Origin: Bacillus sp. CHD6a
Lineage (GTDB): Bacteria > Bacillota > Bacilli > Bacillales > Bacillaceae_I
DNA length: 64,000 bases
Direction: 5' to 3'
NCBI RefSeq assembly: GCF_001293645.1
Contig: NZ_LBMD01000008.1
Span: 59,102-123,101, forward strand
The notes below the pieces were generated by a model that had not been told where the DNA came from, did no database searches, and worked only from the letters and a program-made list of their open reading frames with translations. This document shows, piece after piece, positions 36,273-45,882 of this stretch; position 1 is the first letter of the stretch, and the number at the start of each line of letters is the position of its first letter. A program made the position numbers and the translations under genes.

Positions 36273-36609
36273 ATTTCTACTCACCTTTTTGACTTCTTTT
36301 TTTATTTTTACCAAATAAATCCTATTTAAAAGCGCAAGCGCCTACTGTAATCATCTTAATTTTTCTTACCATTATGGACAGATTTCTTTCATTCTTTACT
36401 TGAATAGAACAAAAAAGTATATTGTTTTTATTATCGTGAAATTTTATGTAGATGTAAAGAGATTATGAGGGAAAAATAAAGATTTGTCGACAGATTTTTC
36501 AGGAATTGGTGTAAAAAATATACTTTTCTAATAAAAGCAGTCTATTTTCCTATCTTTTCATATTATTAATGAAAGCAGAAAATAGTACTAGGCCGTTATC
36601 ACCATATAT
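36273..36609 (-). promoter_or_regulatory. Gene-free upstream region of relA with a sigma-A promoter
   Basis: This 337-nt AT-rich gap separates relA from the apt terminator. The minus strand carries TTTACA (36453-36458), 17-nt spacer, GATAAT (36430-36435), a good sigma-A promoter about 160 nt before the relA ATG. AGGCGCTTGCGCT (36341-36353) forms a small hairpin in the leader. No ORF or known riboswitch is seen. Confidence 0.6.
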
Positions 36610-36638
36610 AAAAAAACTAGAGCAATGATTGCCCTAGT
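36610..36638 (-). terminator. Terminator of apt
   Basis: CTAGGGCA and TGCTCTAG arms (minus strand, within 36617-36637) followed by six to seven U, after the apt stop. Confidence 0.8.
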
Positions 36639-36651
36639 CATTTAATAAAGA

Positions 36652-37164
36652 TTAGTATTTCATTAATGTAAGAATATCAAATCCGTCTAGTTTGTCGCGT
36701 CCATCTAAGTAAGACAGCTCGATAAGGAAAGCAATACCTGCAACTACTCCGCCTAGCTCTTCCACAAGCTTAATCGTTGCTTCAATTGTACCACCTGTTG
36801 CCAGCAAGTCGTCTGTAATCAATACGCGTTGACCCGGCTTGATTGCATCTTTATGGATAGTCAGTACATCTTTGCCGTACTCTAAACCGTATTCTACACG
36901 TGCTACTTCACGAGGAAGTTTCCCTTCTTTACGAACCGGCGCAAAGCCTACTCCTAGAGAATATGCTACCGGACAACCAATGATAAATCCACGTGCTTCC
37001 GGTCCAACAATTAAATCTACTTCTTTATCACGAGCATATTCAACGATTTGGTCTGTTGCATAACGGTATGCATCACCATTGTCCATTAACGTTGTAATAT
37101 CCTTGAACTGTATACCAGGTTTTGGCCAATCAGGAACGATTGTTACGAATTTCTTTAAATCCAT
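36652..37164 (-). CDS. apt: Adenine phosphoribosyltransferase
   Basis: A 170-residue purine salvage enzyme making AMP from adenine and PRPP. The PRPP-binding loop [16 protein letters not shown] is near 115-130 and [15 protein letters not shown] is near 55-70. The start follows GAGGAAAA at good spacing, 14 nt after the recJ stop. Conserved position between recJ and relA. Confidence 0.97.
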   Translation of the reverse strand: MDLKKFVTIVPDWPKPGIQFKDITTLMDNGDAYRYATDQIVEYARDKEVDLIVGPEARGFIIGCPVAYSLGVGFAPVRKEGKLPREVARVEYGLEYGKDVLTIHKDAIKPGQRVLITDDLLATGGTIEATIKLVEELGGVVAGIAFLIELSYLDGRDKLDGFDILTLMKY

Positions 37165-37178
37165 CTTCTATTTTCCTC

Positions 37179-39524
37179 CTATGAATGAACAGTGCATTGC
37201 TTGGTTAGATGCTGATCAAACCACGCTTTCAATTGTTTATATGATGAGTATAAAAACAAGTTTTCAAGCATCACTTGCTGTTGCTTTTTACGATAAGTTG
37301 GAGACTCTTCAAAGTCCCTTTTTTTCGCTGCATGGTTTAAAGCGATAAAACCCTTGTCTATTGTAACAAATTCTAAGTCAAAAAACACCTGTGATATAAA
37401 ATCCACTGTTTCTTTTGACCAGCCGCGGTGCTTGGCTATATCTTCAGCATGTTTCCTCAAGTCAAAAGATCCTTTTTTTGCTAGTAATGCGTAGAACCAT
37501 TTAAAGTGTTCTCTTGTCGGAATGGTAGAGAAGAAATGATTCTCCTTTTGATAGAAGGAGGCATAGATGCGTTCAGGTGTACTTTTGTGTAATAAATGGG
37601 ACAGGTGCGTTTCTTCCGATGGGATATCCAAAATGACAACGTACTTTTCAGTCAAATCTACATTAGTATCCTCTGTAACCATGCTTGCATATGGACGTAA
37701 TTCCGAGTGCAGATTTATTTCTTCCAAAGTATTTTCATTAAAATATAGGATGTGGAGTTTCGTTTTATCTATTCCATTTAAGGTTTGATTTAACTGTTTA
37801 ATGGAACGGATATCGAAAAGCTGCCAATCTGTCACTCTTATATCTTTCAGGAAAAGTTGAGGCTTGCGGAAATTGTTCCACTCATTGATAGAGAGTTCTC
37901 CTAATACGTCAAGGGATGCTCCAGGGGAAACGTGATGATAGGTTTCTCCAAAGCCAAAGCCAACGCAATCCAGGGAACTTCCTTCCTGTTCAATGACCAG
38001 TTTGAGATGGTTGCTCTTGTTTCCAATCTGGCGAATCTGCTGAGGCAAGACACCTTTAACAAGCACTTTCGGTTTCGGATTGGCCACCCCGAATGGAGAA
38101 AGCATTTCCAACTGCTCGATTGTCCCCAGTGTAACCTCTTCCACCTTGCACTCAATATCCACCTCTGTAATGGGAGTGAAATCTTCCTTTGTCAGGATCT
38201 CTAACGCCTTTTGATTCATTTTTTGTCTGAGTTCTGCTACATCTTCTATTTTTAACGTCATGCCCGCCGCCATTGGATGACCACCAAAATGAGGCAAAAT
38301 ATCCCGGCATTCCGAAAGATTCTCAAAGAGATCAAAGCCAGCAATGGAACGGGCAGATCCTTTTGCCAACCCTTTATCCTCGTCAAGGCTTAATACAATA
38401 GTCGGTCTGTAAAAGCGATCTACCAGACGGGATGCGACAATTCCTATTACTCCTGCATTCCAATTGTTCCCCTCGACTATAATAAAACCATTATCTTCAG
38501 GCGGGTATTTCTCTTCCACTTGAAGGATCGCTTCTTCGGTTATTTGGGTCACAATTTGCTGTCTCTCTTTGTTATAACTTTCCATTTCGTCTGCAAGCAT
38601 TTTTGCTTCTTCTGGATCATTTGTCATAAGGAGATGAACCGCCGGGTCAGCATTATCCAGTCTTCCTACCGCATTAATTCGCGGTCCGATAGAGAACCCT
38701 ACCGTCTCTTCTGTTACCGTATGCAATTCTACTCCGCATTTTTGCAAAAGTGCTTTCAGTCCGACACGTGTGGTCTGTTGCATCTTTTTAATTCCTTTAG
38801 AGGCAAGCAATCTGTTCTCCCCTACTAATGGGACCAAGTCTGCAATGGTACCAATAGCAGCCACATCCAGCAGGTGCTCTGGGTTTTTACCCAGGAGTGC
38901 ATGTGCTACCTTGTAGGCAACCCCTACACCAGCGAGATCATCAAATGGATAAGGGCAGGTTTCTTTTTTAGGATGAATAATGGCAAAAGCATCAGGCAAT
39001 TGTGGTCCTGGCTCATGGTGATCGGTGATGATTAAATCCAAGTCTAGTTCTTTCGCCACTTTTGCCTCATAGATGGCAGAGATACCTGTGTCGACTGTAA
39101 TAATCACAGAATACCCATTGTCTTTTGCTTGTTTAAAGGCATTTTCATTTGGTCCGTATCCTTCTGTAAAACGGTTGGGGATATAGAAATCTACCAGCGC
39201 CCCGACTTCTTGAAGGGCAGTAACCATAACGGTCGTGCTGCTGACTCCATCTGCATCATAGTCACCAAACACAAGGATTTTCTCTTCTTTTACAATCGCT
39301 TGATTTACCCTCTCCACGAGCTTGTCCATATCCTCCATTAAAAAAGGATCATGAAAATCTTGATCATTTGTATATAAAAATTCTTTTGCTGCATCTATTG
39401 TGTCAAACCCTCTATTCACCAAAAGGGAAGCAATAAGAGGGGCAATATTTAAAGACTGTGCTAATTGATCAACTTGTTCCATTCTTGATTGATTAATATT
39501 CCACCTAGATTTAGAAGCTAACAA
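37179..39524 (-). CDS. recJ: Single-stranded-DNA-specific exonuclease RecJ
   Basis: A 781-residue DHH-family 5'-3' exonuclease. It has FGDYDADGVSSTTVM near 85, VDTGISAIYEAKVAK, LIITDHHEPGPQLP near 160 and the DHHA1 motif GHPMAAGMTL near 415, plus the long C-terminal region typical of Bacillus RecJ. The TTG at 39524 follows GGGAGG and gives LASKSRWNI, like the B. subtilis N-terminus; the 86 in-frame codons upstream run through a repeat array and are not coding. Works in recombination and mismatch repair. Confidence 0.95.
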   Translation of the reverse strand: MLASKSRWNINQSRMEQVDQLAQSLNIAPLIASLLVNRGFDTIDAAKEFLYTNDQDFHDPFLMEDMDKLVERVNQAIVKEEKILVFGDYDADGVSSTTVMVTALQEVGALVDFYIPNRFTEGYGPNENAFKQAKDNGYSVIITVDTGISAIYEAKVAKELDLDLIITDHHEPGPQLPDAFAIIHPKKETCPYPFDDLAGVGVAYKVAHALLGKNPEHLLDVAAIGTIADLVPLVGENRLLASKGIKKMQQTTRVGLKALLQKCGVELHTVTEETVGFSIGPRINAVGRLDNADPAVHLLMTNDPEEAKMLADEMESYNKERQQIVTQITEEAILQVEEKYPPEDNGFIIVEGNNWNAGVIGIVASRLVDRFYRPTIVLSLDEDKGLAKGSARSIAGFDLFENLSECRDILPHFGGHPMAAGMTLKIEDVAELRQKMNQKALEILTKEDFTPITEVDIECKVEEVTLGTIEQLEMLSPFGVANPKPKVLVKGVLPQQIRQIGNKSNHLKLVIEQEGSSLDCVGFGFGETYHHVSPGASLDVLGELSINEWNNFRKPQLFLKDIRVTDWQLFDIRSIKQLNQTLNGIDKTKLHILYFNENTLEEINLHSELRPYASMVTEDTNVDLTEKYVVILDIPSEETHLSHLLHKSTPERIYASFYQKENHFFSTIPTREHFKWFYALLAKKGSFDLRKHAEDIAKHRGWSKETVDFISQVFFDLEFVTIDKGFIALNHAAKKRDFEESPTYRKKQQQVMLENLFLYSSYKQLKAWFDQHLTKQCTVHS

Positions 39525-39590
39525 ACTAATTCCTCCCTTAGCCTTTCTAATTATACAAGAGAGTTGTTGTTGCTTCAATGGGTCTACAAA

Positions 39591-39659
39591 GGGTATCTGA
39601 CCCCAAAAAACCAACAACCTATGTAACGTACCACACACACTGCTCGGGTTTGGTACCGC
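39591..39659. repeat. GGTAYCTGACCCC inverted-repeat element, copy 1
   Basis: This 69-nt element begins GGGTATCTGACCCCAA and ends CGGGTTTGGTACCGC. Its ends are roughly complementary (GGTAYCTGACCCC against GGGTTTGGTACC). It lies just upstream of the recJ start region and 54 nt from a 21-nt-period array; a sister copy lies on the far side at 39968-40034. Confidence 0.7.
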
Positions 39660-39712
39660 ACTGAAGCTCTTAAGTCTATTTTTCAAAGTTATTTTTGATG
39701 CCTTTGAGCAAA

Positions 39713-39904
39713 TGTCCGAAGTTTTCGGAAAGTTGACCGAAGTTTTCGGAAAGTTGTCTAAAGATTCCGCATAAATGTCCAAAGATTTTAAATTTCAAAT
39801 GGCCGAACCACTAGCATTCTTGACCGAACCTCCCCATTCAAATGTCCGAAGAATCCCAAAATCTCAGCAATTTTTGACCGAACAAAGAACATAATTGTCC
39901 GAAC
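39713..39904. repeat. 21-nt-period degenerate tandem array B (TGWCCGAA)
   Basis: TGTCCGAA or TGACCGAA-like octamers start at 39713, 39734, 39755, 39776, 39800, 39821, 39843, 39875 and 39896. Five of eight steps are exactly 21 nt; others are 24, 22 and 32. The first units also share GTTTTCGGAAAGT. The array occupies the non-coding stretch between the LapA-domain gene and recJ, both on the minus strand. Confidence 0.88.
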
Positions 39905-39967
39905 CATTTTTCCACAACAAAAAAAGATGTATTTTTTTTAAAAAAAACACACCTTTTTTGCACCCCA

Positions 39968-40034
39968 GAGGTACCTGACCCCAATAACAAACACTTAAGA
40001 ATCTTTTCAACCCAATGCTGGGATCTGGTACCGC
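39968..40034. repeat. GGTAYCTGACCCC inverted-repeat element, copy 2
   Basis: A 67-nt element starting AGGTACCTGACCCCAATAA and ending GGGATCTGGTACCGC, similar in both ends and length to the copy at 39591-39659 and in the same orientation. It ends 12 nt before the stop codon of the LapA-domain gene. An A/T-rich stretch (39918-39950) lies between it and the array and could form a weak terminator; this was not clear. Confidence 0.7.
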
Positions 40035-40046
40035 AAAAACTAAAAA

Positions 40047-40367
40047 CTACCGCGACCTGCGTCTCTCCCCAACTGTCTCCACCTTATTTTCTTCGTCTGT
40101 TACTTGCTTAGAAGATACTTGTTTTTCCACCGATGCCCCGGCATGCTTCTGCTGCATCCTTCTTTTTACCATAACCACCTGGTAAATCCCGATAGATCCA
40201 GCAATTACAATTCCCATTAAAGTTGAGAACAATATAACTAACACAAGCGGCCATTCTGCTGTCCCGAATAAATAGTTCACTTCAACTGGTGCAACATTTA
40301 AAACTGCAAAAATAGCAACAACGATAGTGAAAAGTACTCCTGCTAATAGGTACCATTGCGACTTCAT
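40047..40367 (-). CDS. yrvD: LapA-domain membrane protein (YrvD-like)
   Basis: A 106-residue protein with two membrane spans (about 7-27 and 42-65; LLAGVLFTIVVAIFAVLNVA and LVLVILFSTLMGIVIAGSIG) and a charged C-terminal tail, matching DUF1049/LapA and B. subtilis YrvD. Function unknown; E. coli LapA/LapB control LPS synthesis, which does not apply here. It starts 21 nt after the CDF stop with GGGGAG, so is likely in one operon with it. Confidence 0.88.
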   Translation of the reverse strand: MKSQWYLLAGVLFTIVVAIFAVLNVAPVEVNYLFGTAEWPLVLVILFSTLMGIVIAGSIGIYQVVMVKRRMQQKHAGASVEKQVSSKQVTDEENKVETVGERRRSR

Positions 40368-40388
40368 CTTAATCTCCCCCTATAGGTC

Positions 40389-41279
40389 TTATTCAGAGTA
40401 TGGATTGATATGCACAAACACATCCTGAACTTCTTTATTTTCAATAAGTTTTTCCTTCACGTTTTTACCTATTTTATGACCATCTTCCACGGTAATGTAT
40501 GGGTCCACGGAAATTTTTAAATCAATAATGACATAGTGGCCATGTTCCCTTGCATGCAGACTGTCAATTTTCAAAACACCTGGTACAGTTAAGACAACAT
40601 CTCTAAACTCTTCTGTGTCTTCCTCATGCATCACATGGTCCATTGTATTATGTATAGACTCAGACCCAAGCTGCCAAGAAATCCTGATAATCATGAGAGC
40701 TACCACAATTCCTGCTACAGGATCGAGATATACTAGCCAATCAACTCCGATGTAACCGCCTAATACTGCTCCACCAATTCCTACTAACGCTGCGATAGAG
40801 GAAAAGACATCTGATCGATGTTCATATGCATTGACAATAATGGCATCGCTTTTTATTCTTTTTCCCAAATTATACTTATATCGAAACATTATTTCTTTTA
40901 CGATGATGGAAAAGACAACTACGTAAATGGCTAGAGCTTTTGGTGCCTTAATCGGTTCAAAGAATGCTTGAAAAGATGATTTACCAATTTCAAACCCGAC
41001 AATCAATAAAAGGACCGCCACAATTATTGCAGCAATATTTTCTGCTTTCCCATGACCATATGGATGATCTTCATCAGGGGGCTGCTTTGCCGCCCTCAAA
41101 CCTATGTATACAGCCAAAGACCCTGCAACATCAGATGCAGAGTGAACAGCGTCTGCAACGAGCGCCCGACTGTTAGCGACAATTCCAGCCCAAGCTTTCA
41201 ATGCAGCTAATACGACGTTTCCGACTACCCCGACCAATGCTGCAAACTCGGCTTTTTTAAACCGCTCATTATGTTCCAT
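40389..41279 (-). CDS. Cation diffusion facilitator family metal exporter
   Basis: A 296-residue CDF protein. Six membrane spans lie between about 12 and 200, with metal-site residues in VADAVHSASDVAGS (HxxxD) and in NAYEHRSDVFSS, and a cytoplasmic C-terminal ferredoxin-like domain (about 210-295: HAREHGHYVIIDLKISVDP). It probably exports a divalent metal (Zn, Mn, Co or Fe) in exchange for protons; the metal cannot be read. Start with GGGTG. Upstream of the LapA gene, downstream of secDF with a terminator between. Confidence 0.9.
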   Translation of the reverse strand: MEHNERFKKAEFAALVGVVGNVVLAALKAWAGIVANSRALVADAVHSASDVAGSLAVYIGLRAAKQPPDEDHPYGHGKAENIAAIIVAVLLLIVGFEIGKSSFQAFFEPIKAPKALAIYVVVFSIIVKEIMFRYKYNLGKRIKSDAIIVNAYEHRSDVFSSIAALVGIGGAVLGGYIGVDWLVYLDPVAGIVVALMIIRISWQLGSESIHNTMDHVMHEEDTEEFRDVVLTVPGVLKIDSLHAREHGHYVIIDLKISVDPYITVEDGHKIGKNVKEKLIENKEVQDVFVHINPYSE

Positions 41280-41354
41280 AACCTACACCCCTTTGCATTC
41301 TCTTCTTCTATTGTACCCGAAATAGAGCATATCCTTCTCAATTAGTTAAGAAAT

Positions 41355-41390
41355 AAAAATGCCACAGCACCGTAAACAGGCACTGTGACA
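41355..41390 (-). terminator. Terminator of secDF
   Basis: Twelve-bp stem TGTCACAGTGCC / GGTGCTGTGGCA (41379-41390 with 41360-41371) on the minus strand followed by five U. Confidence 0.88.
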
Positions 41391-41397
41391 GCAATAA

Positions 41398-43647
41398 TTA
41401 TACTTCTGGCTCTGGATCTTCTACAGGAGACTTCTTTGGTTTACTGATTTGTTTATATTTCCAGTTCATCCATAGCTGTGCGGCAATAAAAAGGGAAGAA
41501 TACGTACCAACAATCAACCCTACCAACAGTGCAATAGAGAAATTAGTAATCGATTCACTGCCGAAAATAAGCAAGGCGATGACGGCGATTACTACAGTCC
41601 CAACTGTATTTAGGGATCTTACGAAGGTTTGCTGTAAGCTTTTATTCACAATATCTTTTAAATCTTCATATGTCTTAACCCGTTTTTTCTTTTTCAGATT
41701 TTCACGGATACGGTCAAACGTAACAATTGTATCATTGATAGAGTAACCAACAATCGTCAACAACGCCGCGATGAAAGTAATATCCACTTCAAGCCTTGTT
41801 AAACTGAAGAACGCAACGATAAAGAAGGCGTCATGGAACAATGCAACGATGGCAGCGAGTGCGAACATCCATTCAAAACGGATGGTTACATAGATGATGA
41901 TTCCTACGGCAGCTATGAGTATAGCAAAGAATGCATTTCTTGCTAGCTCTTGTCCGACAGTAGGAGAGACCGTACTAACACTTGGCTCCGACCCATACTT
42001 ATTCTGGACATATTCTTTCACTTCCGCTATCTCTGCCTGAGAAAAATCATCCACATATCTTGCAACGGCAATTTCATTATTATTTCCTGCAAGCACCACA
42101 TCTTTTGGTTTCAAACCGATGGATGACAATTCTTCTGTTATTCCCTCTGCTGTCAGGCTTGTCTCACTTAGTATTTCCACCCTTGTCCCGGCTGCAAAAT
42201 CAATACCAAGGTTTAAGCGGAAAACGGCAAGAACGATGATTCCTACCACCACTAAAGCACCTGATAGCATAAAGAATTTTTTGCGATGCTTTAAGAAATC
42301 CCAGTTTTCAAATCTGTTCGGTGGCTCTGTATTTTCATCTGTCATATTGATATCAAGGATATCCTCTTTTTTCACACCGAATAGATGTGGCTTATTATTC
42401 ATAAACCTACTGTTCACCCACAGGCCAAGCAAAAGTCTTGATCCGAAAACAGCGGTAATAAAGCTCAACAGGATACTGACAATTAACATGGTAGCAAAGC
42501 CTTTAACAGAACTAGTTCCGTAAACAAACATGACTCCAGCTGCGAGAAGCGTAGTCAGGTTTGCATCTAGAATAGTTGAAAACGAGTTTCTGCTTCCTGC
42601 TCGGAAAGCTGACATAGCAGATCTCCCAAGCTTTAATTCTTCTTTTATACGTTCATAGGTAATGATATTGGCATCCACCGCCATACCAACCCCAAGGATC
42701 AACGCTGCGATACCCGGTAAGGTTAGAACCCCGTTCATCAATTCGAATACAAGGAGAATTAAGAATACATACGTACTCAAAGTTACAACCGCTACCAACC
42801 CTGGCAAACGGTAATATACAAGCATGAAAATCAGGATTGCACTAATCCCAATAATCCCTGCTAACACTGTTTTTTGAAGTGCTGTTTCACCAAATTTAGC
42901 TCCAACCGACGTGGAATAGATCTCTTCCAGCTCCACAGGTAAAGAACCTGCATTAAGAAGTTCTGCTAACTCCTTAGCAGATTCAATGGTGAAGTTCCCC
43001 GTAATTTGTACGTTCGTGTCATTAAATACACGATCTACACCGGCAGCAGAAAGATATTTAGGATCTTCTTTTCCTGCTTCCGCTTCATAGGAGTCCACAC
43101 CTTCTTCAAAATCCAACCAGATAACCATCAGATTTTGTCCGATTCCCATATCTTTTACCTGACGGGTAACGTCTGCAAATTGTGAAGCAGAACGAAGTGT
43201 CAGTGCAACACTAGGAGCATTATTTTGGTCAAATGACTGGCTTGCCCCTCCCTCTGCCAAGGCTGAACCATCCATGAGTAGCTTGTCATTTACATCACGG
43301 AAGGTTAACTTTGCTTCGGTGGATAAAAGTTCTCTCGCCTTGGATTGGTCTTCCACTCCGGCAAGCTGGACACGGATACGGTCATCGCCCTCAATTTGGA
43401 TGTTTGGTTCACTAACACCCAAAACGTTGACCCGTTTATTCAATGCACTGACCGTACTTACTAGTAACTCACGGTCCACTTCACTATTTTCATTGATAGG
43501 TTTTACTTTATAAAGGACCTCAAAGCCCCCTTGGAGATCAAGACCAAGTTTAATATCTTTTGTAATTGGGTTCGTAAACACTCCAATAGTACTTCCAATT
43601 AAAATAAGAAGTAAAAAGAATGCTACGATCCGTCCTCTTTTGACCAT
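41398..43647 (-). CDS. secDF: Fused protein translocase subunit SecDF
   Basis: A 749-residue fusion of SecD and SecF with about twelve membrane spans, as in Bacillus. The SecD half includes DLQGGFEVLYKVKP and GIAALILGVGMAVDANIITYERI; the SecF half includes LNLGIDFAAGTRVEI and YSINDTIVTFDRIRENL. It uses the proton gradient to help late steps of Sec export. ATG at 43647 follows AAGGAGG at 9-10 nt; the GTG eight codons earlier overlaps that site and is unlikely. Confidence 0.96.
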   Translation of the reverse strand: MVKRGRIVAFFLLLILIGSTIGVFTNPITKDIKLGLDLQGGFEVLYKVKPINENSEVDRELLVSTVSALNKRVNVLGVSEPNIQIEGDDRIRVQLAGVEDQSKARELLSTEAKLTFRDVNDKLLMDGSALAEGGASQSFDQNNAPSVALTLRSASQFADVTRQVKDMGIGQNLMVIWLDFEEGVDSYEAEAGKEDPKYLSAAGVDRVFNDTNVQITGNFTIESAKELAELLNAGSLPVELEEIYSTSVGAKFGETALQKTVLAGIIGISAILIFMLVYYRLPGLVAVVTLSTYVFLILLVFELMNGVLTLPGIAALILGVGMAVDANIITYERIKEELKLGRSAMSAFRAGSRNSFSTILDANLTTLLAAGVMFVYGTSSVKGFATMLIVSILLSFITAVFGSRLLLGLWVNSRFMNNKPHLFGVKKEDILDINMTDENTEPPNRFENWDFLKHRKKFFMLSGALVVVGIIVLAVFRLNLGIDFAAGTRVEILSETSLTAEGITEELSSIGLKPKDVVLAGNNNEIAVARYVDDFSQAEIAEVKEYVQNKYGSEPSVSTVSPTVGQELARNAFFAILIAAVGIIIYVTIRFEWMFALAAIVALFHDAFFIVAFFSLTRLEVDITFIAALLTIVGYSINDTIVTFDRIRENLKKKKRVKTYEDLKDIVNKSLQQTFVRSLNTVGTVVIAVIALLIFGSESITNFSIALLVGLIVGTYSSLFIAAQLWMNWKYKQISKPKKSPVEDPEPEV

Positions 43648-43824
43648 GCGTGAAAAATCCTCCTTCTGCACTTACAATCGATGAAATAACTTCCGTAGTA
43701 TGGACACTAGGGCTTCATTCAAGTTTCAAGAATAATTATGTAAAATGTTTAATAAAAGCCGTTTGAATGCCATCATGTACCATTATGATTCATCCATTAA
43801 TGCCTGTCAATTTTTGCTGAAAAT

Positions 43825-44106
43825 TTAATCTTTTTCCGTTGTAAAATAGTTTGGAGCTTTGTACGCTTCAATGGTAATGTAGCTCATGTAGTCGGTGACC
43901 GATAAGCTGTACACATCATTGACTAATTCAAACAGTTTTTTGGTTTCGGGGCGCTTCCACTTCTTTTTTGTCAAGCATTCCCACAATTCATTTTCTGAAA
44001 CGGTGTCATAGCCGAAAAGCTGAAATTCCTCGAGCTTGCTTTGCAGTATTGGCCCGAGATCGTACCGGAAAAGGTCATAAGCATGTTCAGTTGTTTCCTT
44101 TTTCAT
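43825..44106 (-). CDS. comN: Post-transcriptional regulator ComN (YrzD)
   Basis: A 93-residue protein matching ComN/YrzD in size, sequence style and position between secDF and spoVB. It has no membrane span; it is helical and rich in Asp/Glu/Lys with the motif DYMSYITIEAYKAP near the end. In B. subtilis ComN interacts with DivIVA and promotes accumulation of the comE late-competence mRNA. Starts MKKETTEHAY with an ATG; divergent from spoVB. Confidence 0.88.
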   Translation of the reverse strand: MKKETTEHAYDLFRYDLGPILQSKLEEFQLFGYDTVSENELWECLTKKKWKRPETKKLFELVNDVYSLSVTDYMSYITIEAYKAPNYFTTEKD

Positions 44107-44273
44107 TGTTCATTGAACCCCCATTCCATTCACTCTTTCATTGTAATGCTTATTTCTAAAAACCTTCTTGTGTTCTCATTATCATCTTGATAATACTTGT
44201 CATGCTTGGCCTACTCTTGTGCATATAGATAATTGTATATGATAAGTCTGTAATTGAGAAGGCAGGGAATGGG

Positions 44274-45830
44274 ATGACAAAGCAAACATTTTTAAGAGGG
44301 ACCTTGATTTTAATAATTGCCGGATTGATCACAAGGGTTTTAGGTTTTGTCAACCGGATCGTGGTAGCAAGGTTTATCGGAGAAGAAGGCGTAGGACTGT
44401 ATATGATGGCGGTTCCTACACTTGTACTTACCATAACCATTACCCAACTTGGCTTGCCTGTTGCCATTTCTAAATTGGTCGCAGAGGCCGAGGCCCAAGG
44501 GAATCACCGGAAAATTAAAAAGATTCTAGTCGTATCCCTTGCCACGACAGGAGCGCTCAGCATTGTGTTCACTCCCGCCATGATTCTCCTCGCTCCTTAC
44601 TTATCCAATCATTTATTTACAGACCCAAGAACCTATTATCCATTGATGGCTATCGCACCAGTTGTTCCGATTATTGCCATCTCATCTGTTCTTCGGGGCT
44701 ATTTCCAGGGTAGGCAGAATATGAAACCGTCCGCCATTTCACAAGTCATTGAACAGGTGGTGCGGATTTCATTAGTTGCCGCTTGTACAAAAGCATTACT
44801 TCCATACGGGATTGAATATGCAGCAGCTGGAGCCATGCTTTCCGCAGTTGTAGGGGAACTGATGTCCTTGCTTTATATGCTTTTTGTTTTCAAAAATAAA
44901 AAGTCCTTCCGTTTGCGTCGAAAGTTTTTTAACTATGTTGGTGAAGGAAAAGAAACATTCCGTGATTTAATGCGTATAGCCCTGCCTACTACAGGAAGCC
45001 GAATGATTGGATCTGTTGCTTGGTTTTTTGAACCAATAGTCGTTGCACAAAGCTTGGCTATTGCCGGTGTGGCTACATCTATGGCTACCAAACAGTACGG
45101 GGAACTAGTCGGATTTGCCCTTCCGTTGATGATGTTACCGTCCTTTATTACTTATTCCTTATCCACGGCGCTCGTTCCTGCCATTAGTGAAGCCGCAGCT
45201 AAAAAAAACAGCATCCTAATTGAGCATCGTCTGCAACAAGCATTGAGGCTTTCCTTTGTAACAGGTGGACTAGCAGTGGTCCTTCTCTTCGTTTATGCAG
45301 AGCCTATCATGTTATTGATGTATGGCAGCAGCAAAGCCGCTATTTATATAAAAGTGATGGCCCCATTCTTTTTATTCTACTATTTCCAAGGACCTCTGCA
45401 GGCGACATTACAGGCATTAGATCTCGCAAAAGCAGCCATGATCAACAGTTTCATTGGTGCCGCGGTGAAAACAGCTGTTATCTTTGTTTTGGCCAGTAAG
45501 CCTGTTTTTGGGATAATGGGAGCGGCACTTGGAATTGTTATTGGAATGATGCTTGTCACCTTATTGCATATGGCAACCATCATGAAGGCTCTTAACTACT
45601 CCCTTTATATCCGTGATTATGTAAAAAGCTTCATTACCATGGGAATATGCGTAATCGCAGGATTGTGGATGGTCGACCATTTCATGCTTGGCCTTGGCGT
45701 GGGACAACGGAGTGGTTTGATGATACTACTGACATGTCTTTTGTATTTGGTTCTTTTATTGGCTTTTGGATTAGTAAAAAGAGAAGAACTTGCAAGGCTG
45801 CCATTGTTAAAAAAGTGGCTGGCGAGGTAA
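44274..45830 (+). CDS. spoVB: Stage V sporulation protein B (polysaccharide flippase family)
   Basis: A 518-residue MATE/MVF-like transporter with about 14 membrane spans, the same length as B. subtilis SpoVB and closely similar (MTKQTFLRGTLILIIAG; RFIGEEGVGLYMM; SSVLRGYFQG; PTTGSRMIGSVAWFFEPIVV). It is needed for spore cortex synthesis, probably moving lipid-linked peptidoglycan precursors in the mother cell. The only plus-strand gene in this stretch besides yrzE. Ribosome binding site modest (AGGGA). Confidence 0.96.
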   Translation: MTKQTFLRGTLILIIAGLITRVLGFVNRIVVARFIGEEGVGLYMMAVPTLVLTITITQLGLPVAISKLVAEAEAQGNHRKIKKILVVSLATTGALSIVFTPAMILLAPYLSNHLFTDPRTYYPLMAIAPVVPIIAISSVLRGYFQGRQNMKPSAISQVIEQVVRISLVAACTKALLPYGIEYAAAGAMLSAVVGELMSLLYMLFVFKNKKSFRLRRKFFNYVGEGKETFRDLMRIALPTTGSRMIGSVAWFFEPIVVAQSLAIAGVATSMATKQYGELVGFALPLMMLPSFITYSLSTALVPAISEAAAKKNSILIEHRLQQALRLSFVTGGLAVVLLFVYAEPIMLLMYGSSKAAIYIKVMAPFFLFYYFQGPLQATLQALDLAKAAMINSFIGAAVKTAVIFVLASKPVFGIMGAALGIVIGMMLVTLLHMATIMKALNYSLYIRDYVKSFITMGICVIAGLWMVDHFMLGLGVGQRSGLMILLTCLLYLVLLLAFGLVKREELARLPLLKKWLAR

Positions 45831-45842
45831 CCGGTATACGAC

Positions 45843-45879
45843 TTGGGGGTGTCTGGATCTTATTTCTGGACACCCCCAT
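45843..45879. terminator. Terminator between spoVB and yrbG
   Basis: GGGGGTGTC (45845-45853) pairs with GACACCCCC (45869-45877), extended by flanking bases, between convergent genes. U-tracts are weak on both sides. Confidence 0.7.
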
Positions 45880-45882
45880 TGC

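Noticed and set aside
39525..39782. N-terminal extension of RecJ by 86 residues
   Set aside because: It runs through the GGTAYCTGACCCC element and the 21-nt array; the TTG at 39524 has a strong site and gives the usual family N-terminus.
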